DNA from: Dipodascopsis uninucleata var. uninucleata | Lineage: Eukaryota; Ascomycota; Lipomycetes; Lipomycetales; Lipomycetaceae | NCBI GenBank assembly: GCA_030568195.1 | Contig: JAJLTO010000020.1 | Span: 120,355 to 184,354 of the forward strand | DNA length: 64,000 bases | Reading direction: 5' to 3' | In this document: positions 32,880 to 44,562 of the stretch, piece by piece | Layout: the number at the start of each line of letters is the position of its first letter | Position numbering within the stretch: position 1 is the stretch's first letter | Program-made: the position numbers and the translations under genes | Notes under the pieces: model-generated | What the model was told of the DNA's origin: nothing | Seen by the model: the letters and a program-made list of their open reading frames with translations, nothing else | Database searches by the model: none

Positions 32880-34743
32880 TCCGCAGAAAGTCGTATATTA
32901 CTACAACAGTAATAGCTGACGACTCTATGAGAGAACCAGAGAAGATAATTGAAAATTAGATACCGCGATAGTCCCAGAAAGATTGTCTGATGAGATTCAA
33001 TAACTCGGGATAAATAAACAAGAACACTAGCACAGAGGCAAAGTGTATATCGATTCTTGTTTGTATCTAAAAATATTAGTGTAGACTCTCTGACCCTTAA
33101 TAAGTCTTTACTGAAATATTTAACCACTGTGGTATACCAATATTCTAGTGACTCGTTGAAGTGCTCTATGCGTTCTAGACAAATTCAATCTTTTCTGCTT
33201 AATATGAAAGGAATAAAATCAAGAAGAATCAAGCATAATAAAATAATAAAATGGCAATTGAAGGGTCACAGGAAAGAGACACAGAGGAGCCAATACTGAT
33301 TAGGATAAATAACAGCGGGCTGAAATCCGATTTTTCTCTGTTATTCTTTATATCAGTCGATACGGAGACACAGCAATTAGGTGTAGTACATTAGAACTTA
33401 GACCTTGGTATTATGTTCTCTCAGCCACTGGGTCAGAGTATGTGAGTTTCATTGGTTGTGCAATATACACGGTAAATGTCATCTCCCGAAATTCAAGCAA
33501 TATAGTTGTTATATAAATTGAGATGCGTATACGATATTTACTCGTTTCGATCAATTTGTCACATCTTGTCGATATATATCATATGCTAGTTTATATTAGA
33601 TCATATTAAGAACTTTCCCTGTACGTCATTCACTACTTTGCCGTGTTTTCTCTTCTATATGTTCCTCGGCTCTCATATAGTATCACTTAGTAGATGGAAT
33701 TTCATATCCAATTAGTGTGCAGGGCCATAAAATATGTTGACTTGTTGATGACGATTCCCTCCTATGATCTTCGACGAGAGTATTCTAAGTCGACCTTTCT
33801 CTATGATTCCATAATTTTGCATTTAGCAACATATTTGTCAATATCGCAGGTCATTCATTCACTAACTGATTCTGAACTTCAACTTGGTAATCGCAATCTA
33901 TCACAGAGTTGAAGTTCTACTTCAGGATTTCGAGATCAGTGTGATGTTTACCACCTTCGGCGTGAATTCAGGGGTAGAGCTTATTTAAGCGGCATTGTTT
34001 AGCCAGCGACAAATAAATACTCAATCTCGAAGAATATATCTTAATTCATGCCGTGAATATATACTTAAATTCCATTTTCGTATGCTTGAGCCGAAGGAGA
34101 TTTATTTACACTGTCATCTGATCTGATGAGACACAGATTAAACCAAGGCCAGGCCCACGCACGTGACAATTCAGTTATTGGATTGTGTTTCATGCAACTT
34201 GCGAGAATTATCTTCTACAGGTCAAGCTAGTAGCCTGCCAAGTTTCGATTAGCGATAGTATTGGCCGTTACTGGACCGTTGTTCGTTTTGTCTCAAACAT
34301 TTACAGATATACTACTATCAACGCCATGAACATAATTATTAAGTGCCGAAAACTACCTACATTTCTTATGATAGAAAACAATAAGTACAATAAAGGCTGT
34401 TCCACGTTTTCATTACGCCAGAATTTCATGTGCGTAAGCAGCTATGATTATAGAACTAAAAAGACAACACATATTAATTAATCTACAAATTTATTTCGTC
34501 TCCTCTATCGCATCGTTTATAAAAAATTATGATAACTTGCAACCAAAACAACCAAGCAGATCTAAAGACAAGCAATTGAAATACAACAGCATCAAAACAT
34601 GATATAGAAGTAATCGGAGCGTGAGACCATTTCGTTGCCAAAATATACACATAATAAGAAAAAAAATAGACGTGAAAATTAGAAATCTCACAAGCTCGTT
34701 ATGCAATGTATCATCAATTAACGTCCTCTCATAACCAAGTGTT
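32880..34743. other. Intergenic, no gene seen
   Basis: 1.86 kb between the DUF2235 start and the 3' end of the next minus-strand gene. A single CACGTG E-box occurs near 34160. Frames are short; the best ones (for example 33694-33912) have no recognisable content. Confidence 0.5.
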
Positions 34744-36105
34744 CTACAATTCAGTACTAACTGTGGTAACTGTCAGCTCTCTATACGACGTTCTTGTAAC
34801 AGTTTCCACCGAGACAAGACCAAAGCCGGTGACAGTAGTTTCAGTTCGGTAAGGGATAGCCGTATGCGTAGTGTAAACTATAGTCCTTTCAGTGACAGAT
34901 GTCTCTGTTCGCTCAGCCACGCTAGATGAGGCTATATTACTAGCTCTCGCGGTCGCAGAAAGACTCGCAGACGTTCTCAAGCTGCTAGAGCTGTGAATAG
35001 AACTGGAAGACACAACAGATCCAACGGGTGAGGAAGTTCTAGTGGAAGTATGGGTCAAAAATGAAGATGACGACGTAAGCGAAGGTCTGACCGCGGATGA
35101 AGAAGGTAGAATTCGAGAACTAGTAGTTTCAATAGCAGAAGCCCTAGCCGTGGCAGACGACGACGATGATGATGACATAGTGGCCGATGCTGATAATGAA
35201 GAAAATTCTGCAGAGGATGCTAATGACGCAGTACTACTACTGAGTATGGCTGATGAACTCTGTGTTGAGGTCGACGATGCACCTGGTGCTAAATTCGAGG
35301 TACTGTTACTCTTCTTTGTTCCAACACCAACACCAACACCAACACCAACGCCAATTGCAACAACCAAAAGGATAGCAGCAAAAATGATCCAAAAACGCTT
35401 CTTTCTCTTGCTCTTATCGGTGTAGACTCCACCAGTCTCCATTGTCTTCTCAGCAGATCCTGAAGGAGAAGATGGGATAGAACCACTGATGCCCATCATC
35501 ATTTGAGCCTTTTCACCAGTAGCACCAGAGGCAGGTTGAGCCAAACGATACGATGACACTTGCTTAACGGTAGGAAGAGCGCTGGATGGGCTCGCGGCAA
35601 CAGGAACCACAGTAGCAGGCCGTGCCTGAATAGTATTTTGACGTTCCAAGTCAATGGAATTGTTGCGTATAGCCGCGGCGTCAGCAAAGCCATCATCTGA
35701 GTCAGATGGGTGGACACTGCTATTAGAAGTAAAGAAGCTAGTAGTGCTTCCAGTGGGAGAAGATTGTGCATTTGGTGCTGCCTCCTCAGGCGACGTTGGC
35801 AACGTCATTGAGCTAATAACGAGGCCATTGCTTCCCCGAGAAGTGCGAGCCGGGGGAGGCATACTACTACTCAGAGGCGACGAGGCGTGTCCAGGAGTGA
35901 TGGTGCTGTCAGAGGCAACAGAGGCGACTGATGGAGTACCAGAGATACGCCGTGAGTTGACAATCACCTGCGTTGGTCTGACTCGTGCGATGGCCGCAGT
36001 AGCAGTCTGAACCTCAGGCTGCTCTATTGACTCAGTTCTCTGGAGAATCGAGTTGTCATCTTCTGAAACCACCGAAGATATACTGGAATTGTTTTTATGA
36101 TTCAT
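34744..36105 (-). CDS. Ser/Thr-rich single-pass membrane protein, type II-like (453 aa)
   Basis: Single exon from ATG 36105. Residues 1-230 are Ser/Pro-rich and lack a signal peptide. KRKKR at 233-237 directly precedes one TM helix at about 238-262, whose second half is a pure Gly-Val alternation (GVGVGVGVGVG). Residues 263-400 are almost entirely Ser/Ala/Thr, and the C-terminus is Thr/Val-rich (TERTIVYTTHTAIPYRTE). By the positive-inside rule the N-terminus is cytosolic and the Ser-rich part, a likely O-mannosylation domain, faces outside. That is the reverse of the Wsc/Mid2 wall sensors it otherwise resembles. A surface or cell-wall-associated role is inferred; no family was recognised. Confidence 0.65.
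   Translation of the reverse strand: MNHKNNSSISSVVSEDDNSILQRTESIEQPEVQTATAAIARVRPTQVIVNSRRISGTPSVASVASDSTITPGHASSPLSSSMPPPARTSRGSNGLVISSMTLPTSPEEAAPNAQSSPTGSTTSFFTSNSSVHPSDSDDGFADAAAIRNNSIDLERQNTIQARPATVVPVAASPSSALPTVKQVSSYRLAQPASGATGEKAQMMMGISGSIPSSPSGSAEKTMETGGVYTDKSKRKKRFWIIFAAILLVVAIGVGVGVGVGVGTKKSNSTSNLAPGASSTSTQSSSAILSSSTASLASSAEFSSLSASATMSSSSSSSATARASAIETTSSRILPSSSAVRPSLTSSSSFLTHTSTRTSSPVGSVVSSSSIHSSSSLRTSASLSATARASNIASSSVAERTETSVTERTIVYTTHTAIPYRTETTVTGFGLVSVETVTRTSYRELTVTTVSTEL
35322..35356. repeat. (CCAACA)n repeat encoding Gly-Val run in TM segment
   Basis: A hexanucleotide-type repeat of ccaaca units, on the minus strand encoding alternating Gly-Val in the second half of the single TM helix of the Ser-rich membrane protein. 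Confidence 0.75.
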
Positions 36106-38549
36106 TTCGTCTATCCTTCTTGAATTTTTCCCGTAGTATGTATTGCAAATCTGTAATTGTTGTGGTGAGTGCTTCTAGGCAGTGAAGCGTTAGCGTGACA
36201 GCAGACTAGTATCTCGCGCTTACGTTTATACTTACTACAGCTGCTCACTATATTATTGCAGGGCGACAGAGGTCGTGTTACTGCAGACACTGAGCTGGTA
36301 ATTGCCAGATCTTCGTTTCCCGCAATTGTGCTCTTTATTTGAAAGAAGTGATGATGCCGGATCGAATTTGAGGTTGTACGAACAAGGCACACTATTAAAA
36401 AAGGGAAAGCTTTTGGCGCGCGGAAAAAAGTTCAGAATGACAGCCTAGCAGTGGCAGGAATGTAAAAAGAGCGTGTTACACCTCAAATATAGATCTATTT
36501 CGTAGCAGCAACTGGCGCGTTTATCCACATAAATAGCGTCTTCTAGACAACTTTAAGATGTCCGTTTTGTGAGTGCTCTTTGACTAGGTATCGTTAGCTC
36601 AATATAGGACAGTTGCAAAGCCCTGTAAGAACTTATTTATGTCAGCTGTCGCGGCATAAGACTTAAACGAAACAAGCTAAACGTTTCTTACCAGCTATTC
36701 GTTCGGCGACCAATAGTGGCAGTTAACCAGAGAGAATAGTGCTAATCGCCTAGTGGGACGCAAGAATGTACGTAGTGGGGGGCCGATGACAGAAGGGACT
36801 GAGAGCTCGAAAGAAAGAGCAGCGACCGATCAAGATATAAAAAATTATGAAGAACGACCGAGAAGAGCGAAATACGTACGGAAGCTACGTGACAACTGGT
36901 TAACTGTCGCTATATATATGCTATGGAGTTCACAGAAGTGTAGATTTATTATTATCGTAACAAGGCACAAACACTATAAATAAAATGAAGCGAATGAAGT
37001 TACTGAACTATAACTGTAATTATAAAATAATCATAACACAAATGCTAATATTAACCGTAAATAGTGACATCTTTAGCATAAACTGCGCGTTGCTTTGACA
37101 GTGTTTTATCTCCCATTGCCATCGGCTGAAAGACCATACCCAGGTCTTACTTAGAGCAGTGATAGACGCTGCCGCTGCTAGTCCTGACTTGCTACATTAT
37201 CACGGCTAGTTGCGACCTGGCAGCGACGAATTTCAGGACGTTGGCTTGCTCATTTTAGTGTGGCTGCTTGCACACGGCGATTCACTAGCAGTCCGCAGCA
37301 TCCAGCGTGCCATTCGCAGAGCAGCAGTAAAAAGAGCGCTACTTTGTCTGCTATATGTCTACTTTGCTTGATGCTTTATTTGTATTGGTTTCCGCTCTCC
37401 ATCTCTTGCCATCCACCGATCTGTCTCTGCGGGCTGTCGGTTGTCATACGCTACTCTTCTGTACAGCACTGTGTAGGAGACAGCGTGTAAGGTGACCAAA
37501 TACATGCGTAGAGTGCCTAATTCGATAATTTCGGACCCAGCGAAACGCCGAGCTGACAGAGGCTGCTGGAGGTTTCCACCTGGCGTCTACAGCGACAGCC
37601 CAGTTGCACTGTTGAGGTCAGCGTCTAGCACTGCATCAAGTATGTAACTTTTTCTCTTTCGAACTTTTATTTTTATTTTTATGTTTTTAGTTTTATGGTT
37701 TTATTCTTATATTTTTATTTTTGATTATTTCTTTCCCATAAAACTTTTCTTAAAATTTTTATCTGTCTCCTTGTTCTCGCGTCTGGCTATCTGCTTCTTT
37801 CCTATGTCAAGAGTCACAATCTCACGGCCAATCGATTACTTTTTTGCTCTTGCTTCACTGCAGCTCAGTTACTGCAATCATCAGCTGCTTTCTGCTGTTA
37901 GCCCATGCCCATCAGACGCAAACTTAAAGCTCCATATAAAACAAATGCAGCAGAGCTGCATGCTAATAATCTAAATTGCATCATGCTCCTCCCATTTAAC
38001 CCGCCACTGTTTTAAGATGTCACTACGGGCTATTCCTTTTCGTCGCTGGCGCAAGCATGAACTATATTAGGGCAAAATGTAAGGGTATATTACCCCATAG
38101 CAGCATAACAACGTCGCTGCGGTATGGCAGAGCACAGAGTAGCTGACTGCGGTTGATGCGCTGGACAGACACCGGGCCCTGTAGCATCCGGACGAGCACG
38201 CGCTATGCCATCCCTCAAGCTGGCGAACCGCTGGCCTAAAGTCTGCGCCTGCTTGCAGCAGCCTTCGCTGCGCACACAAAGATCGCCTGAAGCATCCGCC
38301 TGTCCAGCGCGCAGCGTGCGGACATCCGCAAAGCGCATCCATGCGGCGCACTAGGGCAGCATACAATATGTCACATATTTAGGGCTCTTATTGGTAATAT
38401 ATCAGGTATGGCTGCGCCCTTATGATCTCGACTTAGCTGCGCGGCCTAGCCTGCGCGTGCTATTTAATTATGCTCGTGTCAGAGCTGCCGGCAGTTGTGT
38501 ACAGAGCACACTAGGCACAGCAGAGAGACGTTGCGCCAGGTGCCAAAAG

Positions 38550-38579
38550 CTGGCTTACTGGATGCTGGCTTACTGGATG
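38550..38579. repeat. Exact 15-bp tandem duplication
   Basis: The unit ctggcttactggatg occurs at 38550-38564 and again at 38565-38579 with no mismatch. It lies in the GC-rich island. Confidence 0.85.
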
Positions 38580-38776
38580 CTCGCTTATACATGCGCAACG
38601 ACTGCACTAATATCCATGATCCCTCCGCAGGAGTATTCATTAAACTACGACATAAAGGTGCTGGCCACTGGCACATGCGTGCATTAGGACAAACAGGCTG
38701 AAACAACTTAATCGAAATTTAAGTGCGGTTATGTACAACCACGAAAGAAAAAAGGTCATGCCGACGCTAGGACCAT

Positions 38777-38793
38777 CACGTGAATACCACGTG
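38777..38793. promoter_or_regulatory. Pair of CACGTG E-boxes, 11-bp spacing
   Basis: CACGTG at 38777-38782 and 38788-38793. This is the core bound by bHLH factors such as Cbf1 and Pho4 in yeasts. The 11-bp spacing places both on the same face of the helix. The nearest gene starts are far away (36105 minus is 2.7 kb downstream in its own sense), so the target is unclear. Confidence 0.4.
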
Positions 38794-39274
38794 TGTGCGC
38801 GAGAGCAATGAAGAGAGAACCGCTTAAGCTAGAAAGAAAAACGTCATAGAATTCCTCCAGTCTTCACAAGAGCCAACGCCGTAACATCCACCAATAACTA
38901 AAGAAAAGCAGTCGAATAAAAAGACATAGCAAAAGCATGAGAACCAAAGGAGAAAATTTAAACTACCGAAAACGGAAGATCGCTTTGTAGACTCGCGACA
39001 TTGCGAAAGATCAGTGGATAATATTAAGGTGAAAAAAATACGAGACGATATAGAAAGAAAGAAATACACAATACTTATTCCAAACAGTCGCCAAAATGAA
39101 AAGTAGAAATTATATATGTAGATAAACGATTAAATAGACCGCATGCATATGCCTATATCAATGTACCATGGTAATAGAAAACACATAGCAAGCGCCAGTG
39201 TCACCAAATGAAACAACAGTAACGCAAAAGCAGAACCAATAACATTAGCACTATTCATCATCATGAGCAACCTT

Positions 39275-42151
39275 TCACATAAACCACTTAATTATCCTAC
39301 TCTTCTTTAGCGTCTCACCGTTCTCAGCTCCAACGCCAAAATCCTCGATATACAAAATGCCCTTGCGGTCAACGATTATCAGTTTCTGTCCGTTTGGAGA
39401 GAACTCAATTGATGCCGCTTCGGACACCTTATTCGCGTTTGTGACATCTACCACCGCTACCACTCGCCGATGCTCGCCTTCTACTTGCAGAAAGTGTGTC
39501 AAGAAAACTGTACCACTTCTATCCAAAAATGCAACTGAATTTGCCCTTGGCGACACTGCAATCTTATGGATCGCCGTGCCAACTTCATGAAATCTTGTAA
39601 CCATCTTTGGCTGAAGTAGTCCGGAGCTGGATGAGGATCCTCCGCCTCCGCTGCTTCCGATATTTGTTGCTGCATTCATCCCAGCCCCCGTACTGCCGCT
39701 GTTGCTACTCGATCCATACATTCTGTTATTATTGCTGTTCAGATGCTGATAGCTCCCGCTTGAGCCTGCACCAAACGATGAGCTCGGCGTTCCTTCGTAG
39801 TCTTCATCATTAGAGTCGTCTTGTGCATTAGGGAATATCGGAAAGCTTCCAATAGATGTCATACTGCTTCCGCTATATGTACGAGAAAATTTAGTAGATT
39901 CTGGAAATGAGGGGGGCGTTATCGGGCTCATCGGTCCCATCATTGGTACCGATGTAGGCGCAATCTTAGTATCGATAACAATAGGGTATGCATTATGAGC
40001 AACTGATGCGATAGCCAAAAGTCTATTCCCGGGGAAAAATCTTATGCAAGTTATCCCTTCTGATTCCAATGCTGTATCTAGTCTTCGAGATGATCGGATC
40101 ACGAGTCTTGGTTTTGAAAAATCATGGACGTTGATCACCAAAAATCTCGACTCTAAAATCGTACTACAGCTCAAGAACTTTGAATCTGGCGAAAATGAAA
40201 GAGTATTCAGAGGATCTCTATAAGGCATGTCGATTTGGATAGGGGGAACTGCTGTTTGTGATCTGCCTAATAGATGACTCAGATTATGCAACATAATAAC
40301 TGGCAGCTCAGTACCGGAGACTGGATCCCTAATAGTTACGCCACATGCAAGTAGAACATTATCTGGTGAAATAGCTATGCATCTGATTGAGTATCTTGAT
40401 ATATCCGTGTGTACAGGCTCTCCTCCCTTTTCGACATCATGAACTCTCAGAACACCGTGAGTTCCAGCGATTGCTAAATATTTATTGGACATAGCTGCCA
40501 TACTCTGCGACCAGCTTACACCTCTAATAGGATCATCATGGATCTTTCCTGTACACGTTTCGAGTGAGTGGCCATATTCTCCAGTAGATTTTCCGCAACA
40601 CACCATTGTGGGATGAGCGCCAAGCTTATATGACATAGGTATATTGAACACCTCCCACCGTCTCTCTGAGACCAATGCAAACTTTCGAGTATCGGGTGAG
40701 ATAGCGGTTGCTTCAAATACTTTACCTCGAGGTATTACGGAAAATCCTCGATTAGACTGAGTCGCATAGCGCACATCTTTTCTATAGATAGGATAATTAT
40801 CGGCAAAATGCCTTTCTCTCTTCTCGTCGTCGGGCCCTAATACAATTGGCAAGAAATCATTTCGTATATTGACCGACCAAGGCTCTATAGCCGATTGAAA
40901 TTTCGAGCCTTGCATTTTATGAGAGTCTTCTGTAGCCGAGTTTTCACGGCCCAGCCTTAAGCCACCTTGTAAAGAATCATTAGACGTAGCGGCTGCTAGC
41001 TGCTGCCGAGCAACTGTGGAAAAGATTCCAACCAAGTTCATCTTTGGGGATGATGAAGTACCAGGATTACCTGAAAACTTTCTGTCACTAGCAGAGAGCT
41101 GATTCTCTGATATAATGTCATGTATAGAAGATTGGCCACTAGTACTGAACGATACTCGTCTCACCGAATCCCCGTCTCTATAATAATAATCCAATATTAG
41201 TAACTCTATATATCACGAAGTATTATACTATTTGATATCTACCAGAAACTGATCTCAAAATAAGAACCATCATAATTTATTGGTCTGGTCTGAAGTGCAA
41301 CCAAAAAAAAAACACATACCCCACGGAGCTCGAATTCTGATAGTCCTGGTTACTGTTATCATTGATACGTAATCTCGATAAAGAAGGAAATCGAGACGAT
41401 GATTTCTTAGAAATAAGACGATGCTTCGTTTGAACTTCTTCTGATCGGAATATTTCTGAGAAAACAAAAACGAAACCCGATAGGCAAGAGCCCAGGTCAC
41501 AATACACCAAGTTAGCCAAATCCACAAGAAGCAGAATATATAAATTTGCTACTAAAGTAATTTCACCAAAGCAGACTTAAATATTTCATGAATAGAAAGA
41601 ATATCTTTCTCACCTTCATCAGCACCTTCTTCATCGCTCCCCACTTCCTCTGGTATTGGCAAGCCAAGCTCCTTCCGCTTATCCATAACTATGTTATATA
41701 TATTTCGCAAAGGCAGTACCGGCTTCTTGAGTTCGGTAGGTGTTCCACAATTCGGGCATACTTTTAGTTGCAGATGTCGGAGTCGAGATCTCGCCCATTG
41801 TTCCGATGCTATACATCCACATGAAAGTACTGAGAAGTCGTTGCATGGAATCCCATATTTTGCGATCGGGCAATACAGTTCTTGAAGTATCGCATCCAAG
41901 AACGCGGCCCATTCATCATTCTCTATCAAGCCTATCGCTTCTGCATTTGCTATCATGGCCTGTCGTGATTGAGTTGAAGTTACAGACCCTATTGACGGCT
42001 GAGATGTCTTGTTCCGTCGTACTGATGTCGAGCTGGCGCTCTCACTACTTGTTTCTCCGCTGTCCACCGCAAGCCTCTGAGCGGGATTAAGCATACTGTT
42101 TCCCTGCTCCCTTGACCCAGAGTAGCTTAACGTATCCCTTAATGTGCCCAT
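39275..42151 (-). CDS. RING/U-box-like plus WD40-like propeller protein, possible Ptr3, 3 exons, 858 aa
   Basis: Model complement(join(39275..41177,41320..41455,41614..42151)), 858 aa. Residues 85-150 hold a Cys-rich RING/U-box-like segment (Cys94, Cys103, LSCGCIAS with 111 and 113, CPNCG with 132 and 135). Exon 3 encodes a WD40-like propeller (for example VFEATAISPDTRKFALVSE, then GVSWSQSMAAMSNKYLAIAG). The two parts appear as separate frames, but the large exon has no ATG start. A GTGAGA donor at 41613 with a CTCAG acceptor at 41456, and GTATGT at 41319 with a TACTAAT branch and TAG, join them in phase. This order recalls Ptr3 of the Ssy1-Ptr3-Ssy5 amino-acid sensor, but that identity is tentative. 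Confidence 0.6.
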
Positions 42152-42535
42152 TGGTAAAGCGGTCCGCTTATTCTTCACTTGAGCTGGCTGCTTCTTTGTT
42201 CAGTATATCTCTCTTTGCGTAGTAGGGAACTGAAGAACGGTCAACTTTGCAGCGCTTAAATTTACACTTTTTACGACGTTTTTACCCAAAATATTATTAG
42301 ATTTGACGTAAGCACAGTTCACACAGATGCTTATATTTAAATAGTATTTCTACGTATGAAATTGATAGCGCATAAGAACAATCCAAATATATTCCAGTAC
42401 GCATAAATATCTATTCTAAAATCAATCGCTTTGAGAAAGTGATTATAGAGATAAAGCTATTCTGTTGTAAAAGTGGTGGTGGTTTTTCTATTGTGAAGCG
42501 TATATATGAATATTTACAACATAATATAATGTCTA
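42152..42535. other. Intergenic between AIM32 and the Ptr3-like gene
   Basis: 384 bp between two minus-strand genes: AIM32 3' region and promoter of the propeller gene. No motif recognised. Confidence 0.5.
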
Positions 42536-43732
42536 TCAGAGACCATCTAGCCCCATTGAACCGCGAAACAACTCGTTAATAATGTTCCCATTCTCAATGG
42601 TCTCCTTAACTATTCCTTGGACATGCTTTGGCTGAGTTAATCCATACCTAAAGATTCAAATAATATTTGCCAGCATCAGAAAATAGTACTAATGTAAAAT
42701 ATAAACTAATATCTATCTCACCATATCGAGGATCCCTTCGGTCCGAAATATACGAGATTACCAGCATATGCATGACCCCCAATATGAGATACGAGTGCTA
42801 GTCGAACACCTTTCCGGGCAACTTCATTATATAACAAGCCTGACTTCTCGAGAACTTGATCGAACTCCGCATATAACATTGGTCCCGCAATTCCACACCT
42901 GTTCGGATTAAATACAGTCTGTCGTCAGAGAGTAATGTATACAAATAGGAGAAAATGAAAATTTACCGTATATCTCTAGAAGCATGACCACAGATACCCA
43001 CCAGAGGATACTGGCCAGATCTAGTTTCAGTAACTTCCTCGAAGTTTCTGGCTTCCTCTAAATAACTGGGAATTAAGTAGCGTTTCATAAAAAGCTCGAT
43101 TTGTGAGGGTTGAAGTCGAGGAATATAAACTCCGTCGGGATATATATATAATGAGTATTCATCTGATTTAGCACGAGGATCTTTCGGTAGAGTACTACTT
43201 GTAACCATATACGTGAAATCAGGCTGAGTATGTCAGTAATTCCAGTATTACTATTCCTTTGAGCTCAAAATTCATTCACCTACATCTCTTCGCAGTCCAC
43301 CAAATTGTAGTGCTCTGATCTTCGATTGTAGTGATGACACATCTGCTTCGATTTTACTAGGCCATTCTAGAGTATATCTGGAGTTAGTCCTTTCTTAATA
43401 ACATGCTTATCAAGATATTCACCTTCGGAGCCTGTACAGACTATGATGTGACGATGTATCATAGGAGCTGTCCCTCTTAACAAAGCGCCATTCTTGACTG
43501 GTGAGTCTTTTGGATATAGTGGCCGACAATAGGTACATCCAGTGTCGTAACTTGGAGGTGGGCACTTGTCTATTATTCTATTTTGTGGTCGGCTCTCTGA
43601 TGAGAAGGATTTCATTTTGCTGAGTCCATCTCTGCAACGATGGATAATAGCTCCAAATTTATAAGGTCTATTTGAGATAAAATTGAGATCTTTCGATATA
43701 TCAAGTCGGCATCTATATATGATTTTCTGCAT
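42536..43732 (-). CDS. AIM32: Aim32-like thioredoxin-fold [2Fe-2S] protein, 5 exons, 312 aa
   Basis: Model complement(join(42536..42647,42722..42898,42967..43223,43284..43366,43423..43732)), 312 aa, almost the length of yeast Aim32 (311). Aim32 is a mitochondrial thioredoxin-like ferredoxin linked to redox quality control of intermembrane-space proteins. The cluster ligands stand out: GICGHASRDIRCG gives Cys209 and Cys218 (spacing 9), and SHIGGHAYAGN gives His255 and His259 (spacing 4), the same spacings as the yeast C213/C222 and H249/H253 ligands. The N-terminus has CPPPSYDTGCTYCRPLYP. Introns are 56-74 nt. The second donor, GTAGGT, is unusual but is the only one that keeps phase; the others are GTGAAT, GTAAAT and GTGAGA. 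No canonical presequence was checked. Confidence 0.88.
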
Positions 43733-44562
43733 ATTCTATCTATATCTCTATGTATATCTCTATAATATATTTAGAAGCTCTACAGCGTTGCGAGTCGAAA
43801 GATAGATTTTGCTCCGTTCACTAGCTTTATATTAGAATCTTTTCTACCTCTTAGAAACTTACTTCCGTCGAATAAAACCCAAACTCCGAGGAGCAAATTA
43901 TAATGTCCGAGACCAATTTTCACTTCTCAAAGAGAGTCTAAGCAACGATATTACAGATGTATTTTCATTATTACTGCCATAAAACATGAGGTTTTCGCTT
44001 ACATAAGTTTAGGCGAGATTGTGGACTTTTTTGTAAAATCCGTAGTTCAATAGATTCCTTGTTCGAATGCTTCTAGTGAACTATCAGCAAACTTCATAAG
44101 CGCAGTATTCGATTCGAAGGATACTAAGGACCAGAAATTATGTTATTCTTACTGCTATATTTAATAAATCAATAATGGCAAATGGTATATTTTAAAGAAC
44201 CGTAATCCATGGATCACATGAAGGTGCTAGCTTGCGAAATAATTACGGATAGAAATTGTTGTTCTCGGCCTAGATTTCGTAAGGGCGGTTTTGTCACTTC
44301 AATGACAGCACCATCATACTATCGATATCGCTAAAATATAATGTAATTCACATGTAATTTGCATCTTCTTAAGCTAAAATGTTTCAGATCCGTGGGATCA
44401 GTACTTCGACAAGTAAGTCTCAGGTCCGGGCCGAATCGCAATCTGTGGAGTTCTTAAACTGAGAACAACCTATACGGATCACATAAGTGTTAGCCTACGG
44501 TTTTTTGTCAGAATAGAATAGTATTGGACAATTGACTCAATTCAATTAGTTACATCTGAAAT
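43733..44562. promoter_or_regulatory. Divergent intergenic promoter region
   Basis: 830 bp between the starts of AIM32 (minus) and the gene at 44563 (plus). AT-rich, with no gene and no motif I can name. Confidence 0.45.

Larger units (their letters stand above)
36106..39274. other. 3.2-kb gene-free region with GC-rich island
   Basis: The longest gene-free stretch of the window, upstream of the Ser-rich surface protein. From about 37100 to 38710 the base composition changes sharply: two hand-counted 60-base lines (38221 and 38281) are 62% and 67% GC, against about 35% in ordinary intergenic lines. A T-rich tract (about 37645-37760) interrupts it. Open frames inside the island (for example 38067-38366 minus) look like chance products of few stop codons. 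It may be an extended promoter, a non-coding transcript, or foreign or old sequence. Confidence 0.5.

Noticed and set aside
38067-38366. Two overlapping minus-strand ORFs in the GC island
   Set aside because: The GC-rich sequence has few stops, so long frames arise by chance; the products are Cys/Ala/Arg-rich with no domain and both frames are equally open.
41552-42178. Stand-alone 208-residue RING-like gene
   Set aside because: Its first codon in that frame is GTG; the real ATG is at 42151. A GTGAGA donor at 41613 and a phase-matched acceptor link it to the downstream propeller frame, which lacks its own ATG.
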